Source of the DNA: Gammaproteobacteria bacterium
Lineage (GTDB): Bacteria > Pseudomonadota > Gammaproteobacteria > JAKEHO01
Direction: 5' to 3'
Assembly (NCBI GenBank): GCA_022614965.1
Contig: JAKEHO010000079.1
Location: forward strand, 1 to 64,000
DNA: 64,000 nt
Position 1 is the first letter of the stretch; each line of letters starts with the position of its first letter. Shown here in pieces: positions 19,543-27,093 of this stretch. A program made the translations under genes and the position numbers. The notes beneath the pieces were generated by a model. The model ran no database searches. It was not told where the DNA came from and saw only the letters and a program-made list of their open reading frames with translations.

Positions 19543-21321
19543 TTATTGCGGGCTTGGGGCCCTGCGTAGTCGGATCCCGAGCTCGCGAAGCTGTGCCTCA
19601 CTGGCGGGGATCGGTGCGGAGGTGAGCAGGCAGCTGGCCGTCTGGGTCTTTGGAAAGGCAATGACCTCACGAATGGATGAGGCCCCGGTCATCAGCATGA
19701 CCAGTCGATCGAGGCCGAATGCGATGCCGCCGTGGGGTGGGCAACCATAGCGCAGGGCCTCAAGCAGGAATCCAAACTTCGCCTCGGCCTCGCCCGCACT
19801 CATCCCGAGTACACGGAACACCGCCATTTGCATCGCCCGGCTATGAATACGAACGGATCCGCCGCCCAGTTCAGTACCATTTAGGACGAGATCATAGGCG
19901 CGCGACAGGCAGCCGCCCGGATCCGCCTCCAACTCCTCGGCTGATGCGAAGCGCGGTGATGTAAAGGGATGGTGCAAAGCCTCCCAGCGGTCTCCCTCGC
20001 CACTTCGTTCGAACATGGGAAAATCGACGATCCAGATTGGTGCGAAGCCCCCGCGTTCCAGCCCCCGGTCGCGGGCGAGCTTGAGCCGCAACGCGCCCAT
20101 CGATTCATTTACGATGCGCGCCCGATCGGCGCCGAAAAACACGAGATCCATGGACTTCACCCCAGTGCGCCTCAGCACCTTTTGGATGACATGATCGGGC
20201 AGGAACTTAAGAATAGGGGATTGCAAACCCATACGCCCGGCGCTCGGGTCGTTCACCTTAATGTAGGCAAGCCCCTTGGCCCCATGGACGCCAGCAAATG
20301 CTGTGTATTCATCCAGTTGCTTACGTGTCAGTTCAGCACCTCCCGGTAAACGAAGCGCCGCGACCCGGCCGTCCGGCATCCGGGCGGCTTCCAAGAAGAC
20401 CTTGAATTCAACAGCTGCCATTAGATCGCCAACTTCCACCAGTTCCAGTGGATTGCGCCGGTCGGGAGCGTCCGTGCCGAACCGGCGGAGCGCGTCCGCG
20501 TAGGCCATCCGTGGGAACGGTGATGGCAACGTGACACCAAGGACCTGCTGGTACAGATCTCGGATCATCGCCTCGACCACGTCCATGATCGCGGTCTCAT
20601 CCATGAAGGACGTTTCGATATCCAGTTGCGTAAATTCGGGCTGGCGTTCGGCACGAAGATCTTCGTCACGAAAGCAGCGAACGATCTGATAGTAGCGATC
20701 CATGCCCGCCATCATGAGAAGTTGCTTAAAGAGCTGCGGTGACTGGGGCAAGGCAAAAAACCTGCCTACCTGCGTGCGACTCGGCACCAGATAATCGCGC
20801 GCCCCTTCTGGTGTCGCTCGCGTCAGCATCGGCGTTTCGATCTCGAGAAATCCCCGCTCATCCAGAAACCGTCGAAGCGTACGAGCGACCTGTGCGCGCA
20901 GGCGTATGTTTGCCTGCATTTCCGGTCGCCGCAGATCAACATAACGGAAACGTAGGCGCGTTTCTTCGTGGACGTTTTCTTCGTCGAGTGGGAAAGGTGG
21001 TGTGTCAGCGTGGTTAAGGATCTCAATCGTCTCACCAACCACCTCCACCTCGCCGCTGGGGAGTGCTGGATTCTCCATCCCTTTGGGGCGCCGTCGCACG
21101 CAGCCGACCACTTTAAGCACATATTCGCTGCGAACCTGCTCAGCAATGGCAAAGGATCCCGGCTTGTCCGGGTTGAAGACAACCTGGGCTAGGCCTTCGC
21201 GGTCACGAAGATCAATGAAAATGACTCCACCATGGTCACGCCTGCGGTGAACCCAACCACAGAGCGCGACCTCTTGATCGAGCAGGCTTGCATTGAGCTC
21301 CCCGCAATAGTGGCTGCGCAT
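19543..21321 (-). CDS. aspS: Aspartyl-tRNA synthetase, probably non-discriminating
   Basis: Class II synthetase of 592 residues in the bacterial form with a GAD insertion. An N-terminal OB anticodon-binding domain ([12 protein letters not shown] near 21-32) is followed by motif 2 ([18 protein letters not shown] near 217-234) and motif 3 ([12 protein letters not shown] near the end). His 30 and Gly 81 correspond to His 31 and Gly 82 of the Pseudomonas aeruginosa enzyme, the residues tied to charging both tRNA-Asp and tRNA-Asn. That would imply GatCAB-dependent Asn-tRNA formation in this organism, which cannot be checked here. Confidence 0.96.
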   Translation of the reverse strand: MRSHYCGELNASLLDQEVALCGWVHRRRDHGGVIFIDLRDREGLAQVVFNPDKPGSFAIAEQVRSEYVLKVVGCVRRRPKGMENPALPSGEVEVVGETIEILNHADTPPFPLDEENVHEETRLRFRYVDLRRPEMQANIRLRAQVARTLRRFLDERGFLEIETPMLTRATPEGARDYLVPSRTQVGRFFALPQSPQLFKQLLMMAGMDRYYQIVRCFRDEDLRAERQPEFTQLDIETSFMDETAIMDVVEAMIRDLYQQVLGVTLPSPFPRMAYADALRRFGTDAPDRRNPLELVEVGDLMAAVEFKVFLEAARMPDGRVAALRLPGGAELTRKQLDEYTAFAGVHGAKGLAYIKVNDPSAGRMGLQSPILKFLPDHVIQKVLRRTGVKSMDLVFFGADRARIVNESMGALRLKLARDRGLERGGFAPIWIVDFPMFERSGEGDRWEALHHPFTSPRFASAEELEADPGGCLSRAYDLVLNGTELGGGSVRIHSRAMQMAVFRVLGMSAGEAEAKFGFLLEALRYGCPPHGGIAFGLDRLVMLMTGASSIREVIAFPKTQTASCLLTSAPIPASEAQLRELGIRLRRAPSPQ

Positions 21322-21424
21322 GAAAGGTTGTCCCCAAACGACGTAACAAAGGGTCGGATGTTACGTCCCTGCCCCGCCCCGCGCAACAGCGCCGGGGCTG
21401 AAGGAAGCCCAAGCCCCTATTTGC

Positions 21425-21757
21425 TCAAACAGACCGGTCAGAATCGGGAGACGCTGCCTTGGGACTCTCCCCTGATGCCGCCTCAGGCTTCTCGTCTGTC
21501 GATTTGGCCGCAGTGGATCCCGAAGAGTCTGGCTTATCCGCACTAGGCTTTTTCGTTTCGGGTTTCTTCTTGTCGTTGTTTTTAAAATCGGTGGCATACC
21601 ATCCCGTCCCTTTCAAGTGGAACGCGGCGGCTGAGACGAGTTTACGCAAGCTTGGGCGATTGCACTCTGGACACTGGATCAGGGGTGTGTCACAGAAATT
21701 CTGGATGACCTCAAGGCGATGTCGGCATTTGGTACACTCGTATTCGTAGATCGGCAT
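21425..21757 (-). CDS. FmdB-family zinc ribbon protein
   Basis: Small protein of 110 residues beginning MPIYEYECTKCRHRLEVIQ. Cys 8/Cys 11 and Cys 29/Cys 32 form a CxxC...CxxC zinc ribbon, followed by LRKLVSAAAFHLKGTGWYATDF, the family hallmark, and a low-complexity Lys/Pro/Ser/Glu tail. The function is unknown; relatives are commonly encoded directly upstream of aspS, as here. The gene ends 103 bases before aspS begins. Confidence 0.93.
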   Translation of the reverse strand: MPIYEYECTKCRHRLEVIQNFCDTPLIQCPECNRPSLRKLVSAAAFHLKGTGWYATDFKNNDKKKPETKKPSADKPDSSGSTAAKSTDEKPEAASGESPKAASPDSDRSV

Positions 21758-21935
21758 AGCGCCATCCCTAAAAGCATGTTCCGCGCAAAAATAAGGGCGA
21801 ATAGCGACAAAATCAAGGGGGTGGGGGCTATTGGACGCAGCCTCTTGCCCGCTCTCACGGTACCAAGGGCCTTGGATGTTAAAATGGGCTTGCCAGCGCT
21901 GCCGTATCCGGTAACATCGCCCGCCTTAAGCCCAT

Positions 21936-22011
21936 GGGCCGTTAGCTCAGTCGGTAGAGCACCGGACTTTTAATCCGTTGGTCGAAGGTTCGATTCCTTC
22001 ACGGCCCACCA
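21936..22011 (+). tRNA. tRNA-Lys (anticodon TTT)
   Basis: A complete 76-base tRNA with encoded CCA. Acceptor GGGCCGT/ACGGCCC, D arm GCTC...GAGC, anticodon loop CTTTTAA giving TTT, and T arm GAAGG TTCGATT CCTTC. The outermost anticodon-stem pair (27-43) is C-T rather than a pair; E. coli has a G-T wobble there. Strongly supported. Confidence 0.97.
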
Positions 22012-22362
22012 TGCTGTTCCCGTCTACCTGATCCTGTACTGCGCTCTTTAGATTTCCCTCAGGCCACGAGTACAGAAAGTGAACCTGCAGTTCGCTTTCT
22101 GCGCTTCGCACCCCCTGCTCAGCTTCAAAGGTGCAGCTCAGCTGTAAAAAGCAACGCCATAGCGCCAAGGCGTCTCATGCTGGCATCGTTTGCATCGCGT
22201 CGATTTGCTGAGTGAAGCACATTTTGCGAGCATACGCCCCCAAGACAACGATCGACCGCGCCTTAGTGCTCCTCGCCATAATGCGCATTTCTGCCAACCT
22301 GCGATAACCAGTTAATCAGTACCGGCGATTCCGTCAGATTTTCCTAATATACTCCTGGAACG
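22012..22362. other. Non-coding stretch after tRNA-Lys
   Basis: No gene is supported. It holds the long hairpin at 22073-22101. A TAATAT-like element near 22347 may be the -10 of the following gene. No copy of the tRNA 3' end is visible further on, so there is no sign of an integrated element using this tRNA. Confidence 0.5.
22073..22101. repeat. Long inverted repeat (12-bp stem)
   Basis: CAGAAAGTGAAC (22073-22084) pairs with GTTCGCTTTCTG (22090-22101), with one G-T wobble and a 5-base loop CTGCA. No T-run follows, so it is not a standard terminator; it could protect the tRNA-Lys transcript end. Confidence 0.6.
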
Positions 22363-23343
22363 ATGCGGGAATTGATCAAACGCGTCATTCTTGTTTTGGT
22401 AAGCACAATTCTCGGCTTGCTGCTCTTCGTGGCCGCATACGAGCTTGTCGAAAACATCAGGTACTACCAATGGAAAGCTGAGAAATATACTCCTGTATGG
22501 TTTGGCAATGTGACCGTGGCCTCGCCTGACCCCATTCTGATGTGGGAGTACAAACCGTATGGAAGGTACGAGTATATCCAAATGAACCGTTACGGATTCA
22601 GGGACTATGACTATGCGTCGAAAAATAAACCAGCTAATGTCTACCGCGCCGCGTTCATCGGAGATTCCGTAACGCTTGGCCTCGGAGTCAAAGCCAGTGA
22701 CACGTTCGTGCAAAAGTTCAATGTGTTTACGAAGAAGCTTGATCTGCCAACGACCATAGAGGGAATGAACTTTGGTATGGATGGCTACAATGCACCGCAG
22801 ATATACGAACTCCTTGTAACTAAGGTCATTATGTTCTCTCCAGATGAGGTGGTCTATTTGATGTGCCTAAATGATTTCGATTTTACGGATGCCTCTGGAA
22901 AAAAAATTCGTTACTTTCAAAAGCCAAAAAGCTTCTTTTTGCTTAGAGGTGAGAAGCTGTACAGGTGGTTGATTGGTGCGGAATATCATCGGTATTACTA
23001 TGAAAAAGATAGAGAGCTCGTTTTTGACTACATGCTGCGAATGAAACGCTTTTTAGATAATAAGGGTATCGCGTTCCAAGTCGTACTCCTGCCCGTTTTC
23101 TTTGTAAAGGAAGCGAGCTTTGACAACTATCCGCTAACAGACATTCATACAGACATATCGAGTTATCTAATGGATAATGGAATTGAAGTCCACGATTTGC
23201 TGAATGTATTTCGCCAACAAAGTGAAGGGCCTCGATACTTTGGGGATGATGCTTGGCATCCAAGTAAAACGGGACATGAGTTGATTGCCGAGGAAATGGC
23301 TCGGCGATTTGCGGAACGTAGCCGTCATGCTCAGCTGAAATGA
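22363..23343 (+). CDS. Membrane-anchored SGNH/GDSL hydrolase-like protein
   Basis: A 326-residue protein with one N-terminal membrane helix (about 8-27, VILVLVSTILGLLLFVAAY), so the rest probably faces the periplasm. SGNH-type blocks are present in order: IGDSVTLG with the nucleophile Ser 102, MNFGMDGYNAPQ with the oxyanion Gly, LNDFDF with Asn, and DDAWHPSKTGH supplying Asp 296 and His 299. SGNH enzymes are esterases or O-acetyl-modifying enzymes of polysaccharides; the substrate here is unknown. Base composition is visibly richer in A+T than its neighbours, which suggests transfer. It stands alone, convergent with the next gene. Confidence 0.78.
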   Translation: MRELIKRVILVLVSTILGLLLFVAAYELVENIRYYQWKAEKYTPVWFGNVTVASPDPILMWEYKPYGRYEYIQMNRYGFRDYDYASKNKPANVYRAAFIGDSVTLGLGVKASDTFVQKFNVFTKKLDLPTTIEGMNFGMDGYNAPQIYELLVTKVIMFSPDEVVYLMCLNDFDFTDASGKKIRYFQKPKSFFLLRGEKLYRWLIGAEYHRYYYEKDRELVFDYMLRMKRFLDNKGIAFQVVLLPVFFVKEASFDNYPLTDIHTDISSYLMDNGIEVHDLLNVFRQQSEGPRYFGDDAWHPSKTGHELIAEEMARRFAERSRHAQLK

Positions 23344-23463
23344 GAATAAATCGAAACGGGCAAGCAACTAGGAACAGCCTGATTCCTCTGCGTTGGTGCC
23401 CCTTGAAAAGAGCCCGTACCGCTCCCTTTTCGGCCATCTTGCCAAGGGAAAGACTGTAAAGAG

Positions 23464-23513
23464 AAAAACGCGGGCGCGTCAGGCGATTTTGAGGCGATGT
23501 CAGCCCGCGTTTT
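23464..23513 (-). terminator. Terminator for the 23500-24033 gene
   Basis: Stem AAAACGCGGGC (23465-23475) / GCCCGCGTTTT (23503-23513), 11 bp with a 27-base loop. On the - strand it ends in a run of five U. The stem includes the last codons of the upstream - strand gene, so terminator and coding end overlap. Confidence 0.7.
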
Positions 23514-24033
23514 GGGCATGATAAGCGGCGATAAAGTGATCGAGTAACGTTTGAATATAGCCGTTGACCGTCCCGAGGTCGGTATTTCGAGCGTAGTGAT
23601 TCGTGTATTCTGACCAGATCGTATCCGACACGAATGACTGCGCAGTTGACGGCAGCGGCACCTTATGTCTCACCGCCAGCAGGATGCCATAGGAGTAATA
23701 GGCGTAGTGGTAATTAACAAACAGGTCCAATTGCACCAAGGCGGCATTGGGCGTGCGCAGCGCCTCGTCATAGGTCACGACCTTCAAGCCTGCATTCTGC
23801 AAGCGCTCGGTCATGATCTTCTCCCACCTCGCCTTGTCGATCCCGTAGCGTTTGTAATCGGGCGACATTCCGTTGATGCGCAGTGTCACCGTGTCGATGC
23901 CTTTTAGCGTAAGGTTTGAAAACTGGCCTCCGTCACCCTCGGCATAGCCTCCTTGCGTATATGCCCCGAGCGACGGCGATAACAAGCACAGTAATACAAT
24001 TAAGAAAGAAAACGCCCTGTTGCACAACACCAT
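23500..24033 (-). CDS. Secreted protein of unknown function
   Basis: A 177-residue protein that I do not recognise. A signal peptide is clear (about 1-24, LIVLLCLLSPSLG then AYTQGGYA). The mature part has a predicted alpha/beta mix with IDTVTLRINGM, RLQNAGLKVVTYDEAL and many Tyr in VNYHYAYYSYGILLAV. No catalytic signature or Cys pairs are evident. It ends in its own terminator hairpin and is convergent with the GDSL gene. It is probably periplasmic or released; nothing further is supported. Confidence 0.72.
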   Translation of the reverse strand: MVLCNRAFSFLIVLLCLLSPSLGAYTQGGYAEGDGGQFSNLTLKGIDTVTLRINGMSPDYKRYGIDKARWEKIMTERLQNAGLKVVTYDEALRTPNAALVQLDLFVNYHYAYYSYGILLAVRHKVPLPSTAQSFVSDTIWSEYTNHYARNTDLGTVNGYIQTLLDHFIAAYHAQNAG

Positions 24034-24187
24034 GACTGCTCTCCCACGACAGGTTCACTCGATTCACTCACAGTCCGTTCGACTGTTCTGTCCATCGCCA
24101 GTTCCATCGAGCGGTGGAGGCGAACGGGGATACCAGCGAGATCCCGCTAACCCCACGAGAAGACGCCTGCGCCCTCCACGACCTTGT

Positions 24188-24676
24188 TTAGGGGGTTTCT
24201 AGCTTAGGATACTTCTCGGCGTATTCCCGCGACAGGGTTTCCGCATCCTTGAGCTGGACGGGCGTCATTAATTCTGACATGACCTCACGATTTTGTCTCG
24301 CCACAGTATCCCCGGCTTCTGCCGCCGTGTTGAACCAAGCATAAGCCCTAATGTAATCCTGCGCGACGCCTTCCCCCTTAAAATACATGGCCCCCAAGAT
24401 CTGCTGAGCGGACGCGACCCCCTGTTCGGCCGCCATAAGAAACCACCTAGCTGCTTCCGTGTCATCCCGGGCGACCCCTTCACCTTTATAATACTGCACA
24501 CCGATATTGTATTGGGCGTAGGGGTTGCCTTCATCAGCCAGTACCCTGAACTCATTAAGTGACCTCGCATAGTCACCCCGTTCGTAGGCGGCAACGCCCT
24601 CACTAAAGTCTGCCGCAGGGGCGCCAGATAGACCAATTAACACAGCGGTAGCTGAACCCACCCACTTCGCTCGCAT
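24188..24676 (-). CDS. Secreted Sel1-repeat protein
   Basis: A 162-residue protein with a signal peptide (MRAKWVGSATAVLIGLSG...AA) and three Sel1-like repeats: YERGDYARSLNEFRVLADEG, YYKGEGVARDDTEAARWFL and YFKGEGVAQDYIRAYAWFN. Such alpha-solenoids bind other proteins in the periplasm; the partner is unknown. ATG 24676 is chosen because GAGAGGAG lies 5 bases upstream. It is flanked by non-coding sequence and appears monocistronic. Confidence 0.85.
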   Translation of the reverse strand: MRAKWVGSATAVLIGLSGAPAADFSEGVAAYERGDYARSLNEFRVLADEGNPYAQYNIGVQYYKGEGVARDDTEAARWFLMAAEQGVASAQQILGAMYFKGEGVAQDYIRAYAWFNTAAEAGDTVARQNREVMSELMTPVQLKDAETLSREYAEKYPKLETP

Positions 24677-24960
24677 GAGACTCCTCTCGATGATGAACGA
24701 TTTAACACCAAGGTGCAGGGCAACCCTCACGTACAGCGTCGATACGCCAGCGGGACCTTGATTATGGCAGCCTTGATCCTGGCTGGGAGCGGTGAAAAAT
24801 TCAACCCATCGCAGCTATACCAAGGAGCTCTTCCAACACCATGCGCTAAGCAATTTATGCAACAATGAGTTGCCATCACACAGTCCTTGCTATCCTGGGT
24901 GCCAAATAAACTGTTATCGTATCAATTGCCTCGGTGAAATTTATTTAGGAGGGCACATCG

Positions 24961-25191
24961 ATGGAGGAGTACGATCACAACACCGGCATCTTCCGACTTT
25001 CGGCCGAGATGGCCCGCCATTATCACCGAACTGCTGACAGACCTGTTGATCCCCCAGAAATGACATTCTATGCAGAGAAATTCACGGCGCTCGGGTTCGA
25101 CGTGATATCTGTTTCCGATGCGGAGCTTCAAATCAAGGCAAGCCACGACGAGATCTGGGAAATTCTAAGCGGGCAGCATCCCTATCTTTAA
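24961..25191 (+). CDS. Small protein of unknown function (76 aa)
   Basis: Not recognised. It is supported by a strong ribosome site (AGGAGG, 7-8 bases ahead of ATG 24961) and an acidic, soluble composition without membrane segments. The sequence begins MEEYDHNTGIFRLSAEMARH and contains YAEKFTALGFDVISVSD, which could form a small alpha/beta fold. It converges with the Cys-rich gene 27 bases away. Confidence 0.6.
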   Translation: MEEYDHNTGIFRLSAEMARHYHRTADRPVDPPEMTFYAEKFTALGFDVISVSDAELQIKASHDEIWEILSGQHPYL

Positions 25192-25218
25192 GATTCAGAA
25201 GCGATTGATCAGATTGAT

Positions 25219-25572
25219 TCAGACAATCGTGAGGAGTTGAGACAGTTCCATTTGTCCCTTTACGGCGAGGCCGAGAAGGCGGTTCGCGCGCTGACTGTTA
25301 TTCTGCAGCAGAAACAAGAACCGTTGCATCCTGTTCTTAAGATGCGGCGGAAGGGTCTCACAACAATACATAAAGCGCGTCTGGTCACGAAGCTCCGAGT
25401 CCGACTTGTTGGGGAAACGGTAGTGAAGTACATCGTATAGACCCAAGCACTCGACGCAAAACCCTACCGTTGCGCCCATTTTAACCCTCATATCGATATA
25501 GGTTTTATCCCTTATCGGATTTGAGCAGCATTGACAAAATTCCATTCCGACCGTCATGGTACCTGCCTGCAA
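25219..25572 (-). CDS. Cys-rich putative zinc-binding protein (117 aa)
   Basis: Not recognised as a named family. An N-terminal MEFCQCCSNPI and a later GFCVECLGLYD give CxCC and CxxC knuckles about 25 residues apart, with a further MYCCE near residue 70, suggesting zinc or another metal. The C-terminal third is a probable amphipathic helix. The TTG at 25572 is taken as start because AGGAGG lies 8 bases upstream; ATG 25557 is the alternative. Function unknown. Confidence 0.6.
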   Translation of the reverse strand: MQAGTMTVGMEFCQCCSNPIRDKTYIDMRVKMGATVGFCVECLGLYDVLHYRFPNKSDSELRDQTRFMYCCETLPPHLKNRMQRFLFLLQNNSQRANRLLGLAVKGQMELSQLLTIV

Positions 25573-26191
25573 TGGTTGCTCCTCCTGCGCCTACTGGAAT
25601 CGCTGTGCCGACAGTTTGCCAAGGGAGTCGAACTTCCGCACATCCAAGGCATGCCGTCCCTCGATGTAAGATAGCCAACCATTCTACGGTAACACCATCT
25701 GACGGCGACACAAAGCCCCTAGCAGGTAGGGTGGTGAAATAGTCCTCTAATAAGCGTATCTTTTGCTTTGTAGTGACTGCTTTTTCCCCAGTATAACCAC
25801 AGCTTGCGGTGAGGCTGGCGCTCAGCGTGGCAGGCGCTTAGCGCTGTATCATGAGGCAAAAGCAAGGGACTCGATCCTTCCGCGCATGAATAAAGCCTGG
25901 AAGCACGTGTTTTCCTTTAAGCCATAGCATGGAAAGCATGGAAAATCGGACGACCAGGTACTGAGCGTTCGCATCCCATTCTCTGGGGAGGCAGATCCGA
26001 GCATGATAGAGCCTGGTGAGACAACCTGAGGGGTTCGCGCGTACGCCAATCAGCCCCTCGTACTGGATCTTGGTATGCCGCCATATCGCTTGCGCGTCGA
26101 CTTCGCCCCTCAATACTGGGCGGGCGTCAAATCGACGTGTGGAACTTTCTGCACCTCCCAAAGGTGCAGAATAACCTAACGCTACACTGGG
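25573..26191. other. Non-coding stretch before soxZ
   Basis: It contains the tRNA-like sequence at 25607-25706 and an 11-base direct repeat GGCGCTYAGCG at 25817-25827 and 25833-25843. A 107-codon frame on the - strand (25838-26161) has no ribosome site or recognisable motif and is not called. Confidence 0.5.
25607..25706 (-). other. Degenerate tRNA-like sequence
   Basis: Read on the - strand: an acceptor-like stem GCCGTCAG...CTGTCGGC (7 of 8 pairs), a D-arm-like GTAG-AATGGTTGG-CTAT, and GGAAGTTCGACTCCC resembling a T loop but with a broken stem. No proper anticodon stem forms. It may be a decayed tRNA or an unrelated structured RNA; low certainty. Confidence 0.3.
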
Positions 26192-26506
26192 CTATTCGAT
26201 GACCGCCGTTTCCGATGCGCTTTCGCCTCGATTATCGACCCAGCTGATCGTAATCACATCCCCAGGAGCGGCAGCCTTGAAACTGAACGACAGATAGGGA
26301 TTCTTCGATATGGCGATCCCCCAATGGGCCTTCAGCGCGGTCCGCTCGTTGTGTTTGCACAGAACCTCCTTAATGTAATGCGCAGGGATCTCCTCTCCTG
26401 TTGCACGATCTTTGCGAAGTCCTGTTTCCATCGGGTGCGTCATTAAGATCCTGACCGATGCGACCCCATCACTTAGCTTCGTGCGGATCTTGATGCGTGA
26501 GGCCAT
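26192..26506 (-). CDS. soxZ: Thiosulfate oxidation carrier subunit SoxZ
   Basis: A 104-residue immunoglobulin-like protein that pairs with SoxY to carry sulfur intermediates in the periplasm. MASRIKIRTKLSDG and ILMTHPMETGLRKD are family hallmarks, and the C-terminal SWVDNRGES closes the sandwich. There is no signal peptide; it is exported with SoxY through Tat. It lies 33 bases after soxY. No soxA, X, B or CD is in the window, so the oxidising partners must lie elsewhere or another route (rDsr) applies. Confidence 0.93.
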   Translation of the reverse strand: MASRIKIRTKLSDGVASVRILMTHPMETGLRKDRATGEEIPAHYIKEVLCKHNERTALKAHWGIAISKNPYLSFSFKAAAPGDVITISWVDNRGESASETAVIE

Positions 26507-26539
26507 GGCTAGTGCGACCCACTGCGCGGTCGCGTTGCG

Positions 26540-27010
26540 TTACTCGCCGCAACCACCTTCAGTCACCTCCACAAACTTGCGGGCGCTGTAGAGCTTGCCG
26601 TTGGCCCTGACGACCGTAATGATATCCGATGATTCGCCCATCTTGATGCGCGTCGCGACGTAGCCTTCAGAATCCGGACCCAGTTCAAAACTTGCAATCA
26701 ATGGATATGGATTCTTCTCAACGAGTATCGTTATGGACTCAACATTTTTTGTCTCCGCCGTCACCTTGACCGGCACAACTGCCCCGTTTTCAACGAGATC
26801 ATGCACCACGATCTTGATCGCATCGCTTGAGGTGATCTCCTCATCGCCGTAAAGGATGGCCAGCGCGTCCTGTTCTGTCTTCACAGCAAAGGCCGTGTTG
26901 GGCCAATCAGCGCGCGTCGTGAGCGGTCTAAGAAGGCCCGCCGCGTAGGCAAGCCCCGTGGCACCACCCGCCAACGTGATCTTTAACAACTGTCTGCGCG
27001 TGATGTTCAT
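26540..27010 (-). CDS. soxY: Thiosulfate oxidation carrier protein SoxY
   Basis: A 156-residue periplasmic protein that carries sulfur covalently on a C-terminal Cys. The Tat signal starts MNITRRQLLKITLAGGATG. The mature domain has LVENGAVVPVKVTAE and KNPYPLIASFEL, typical of SoxY. The tail ends VTEGGCGE, so the carrier Cys 154 is present but the canonical GGCGG ends in Glu. ATG 27010 places the twin-Arg motif at the N-terminus. It is downstream of bepA and directly upstream of soxZ. Confidence 0.93.
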   Translation of the reverse strand: MNITRRQLLKITLAGGATGLAYAAGLLRPLTTRADWPNTAFAVKTEQDALAILYGDEEITSSDAIKIVVHDLVENGAVVPVKVTAETKNVESITILVEKNPYPLIASFELGPDSEGYVATRIKMGESSDIITVVRANGKLYSARKFVEVTEGGCGE

Positions 27011-27093
27011 CGATAGGTGTGATCCGCCGACGCTCTCTTGAACCTTTTCCATACAGCACGGTGCAGAACGCGATGCGATGGGATCAGGATCAC

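Noticed and set aside
21947..22168. Reverse-strand frame of 73 codons ending GREGIEPSTNGLKVRCSTD
   Set aside because: It is the antisense of tRNA-Lys; this peptide is a well-known annotation artefact.
25838..26161. Reverse frame of 107 codons upstream of soxZ
   Set aside because: No ribosome site, no motif, and a composition that does not look protein-like.
21936..26191. Genomic island integrated at tRNA-Lys
   Set aside because: No integrase, no repeated tRNA 3' end and no transfer genes are visible, so only a weak accessory-block finding is reported.
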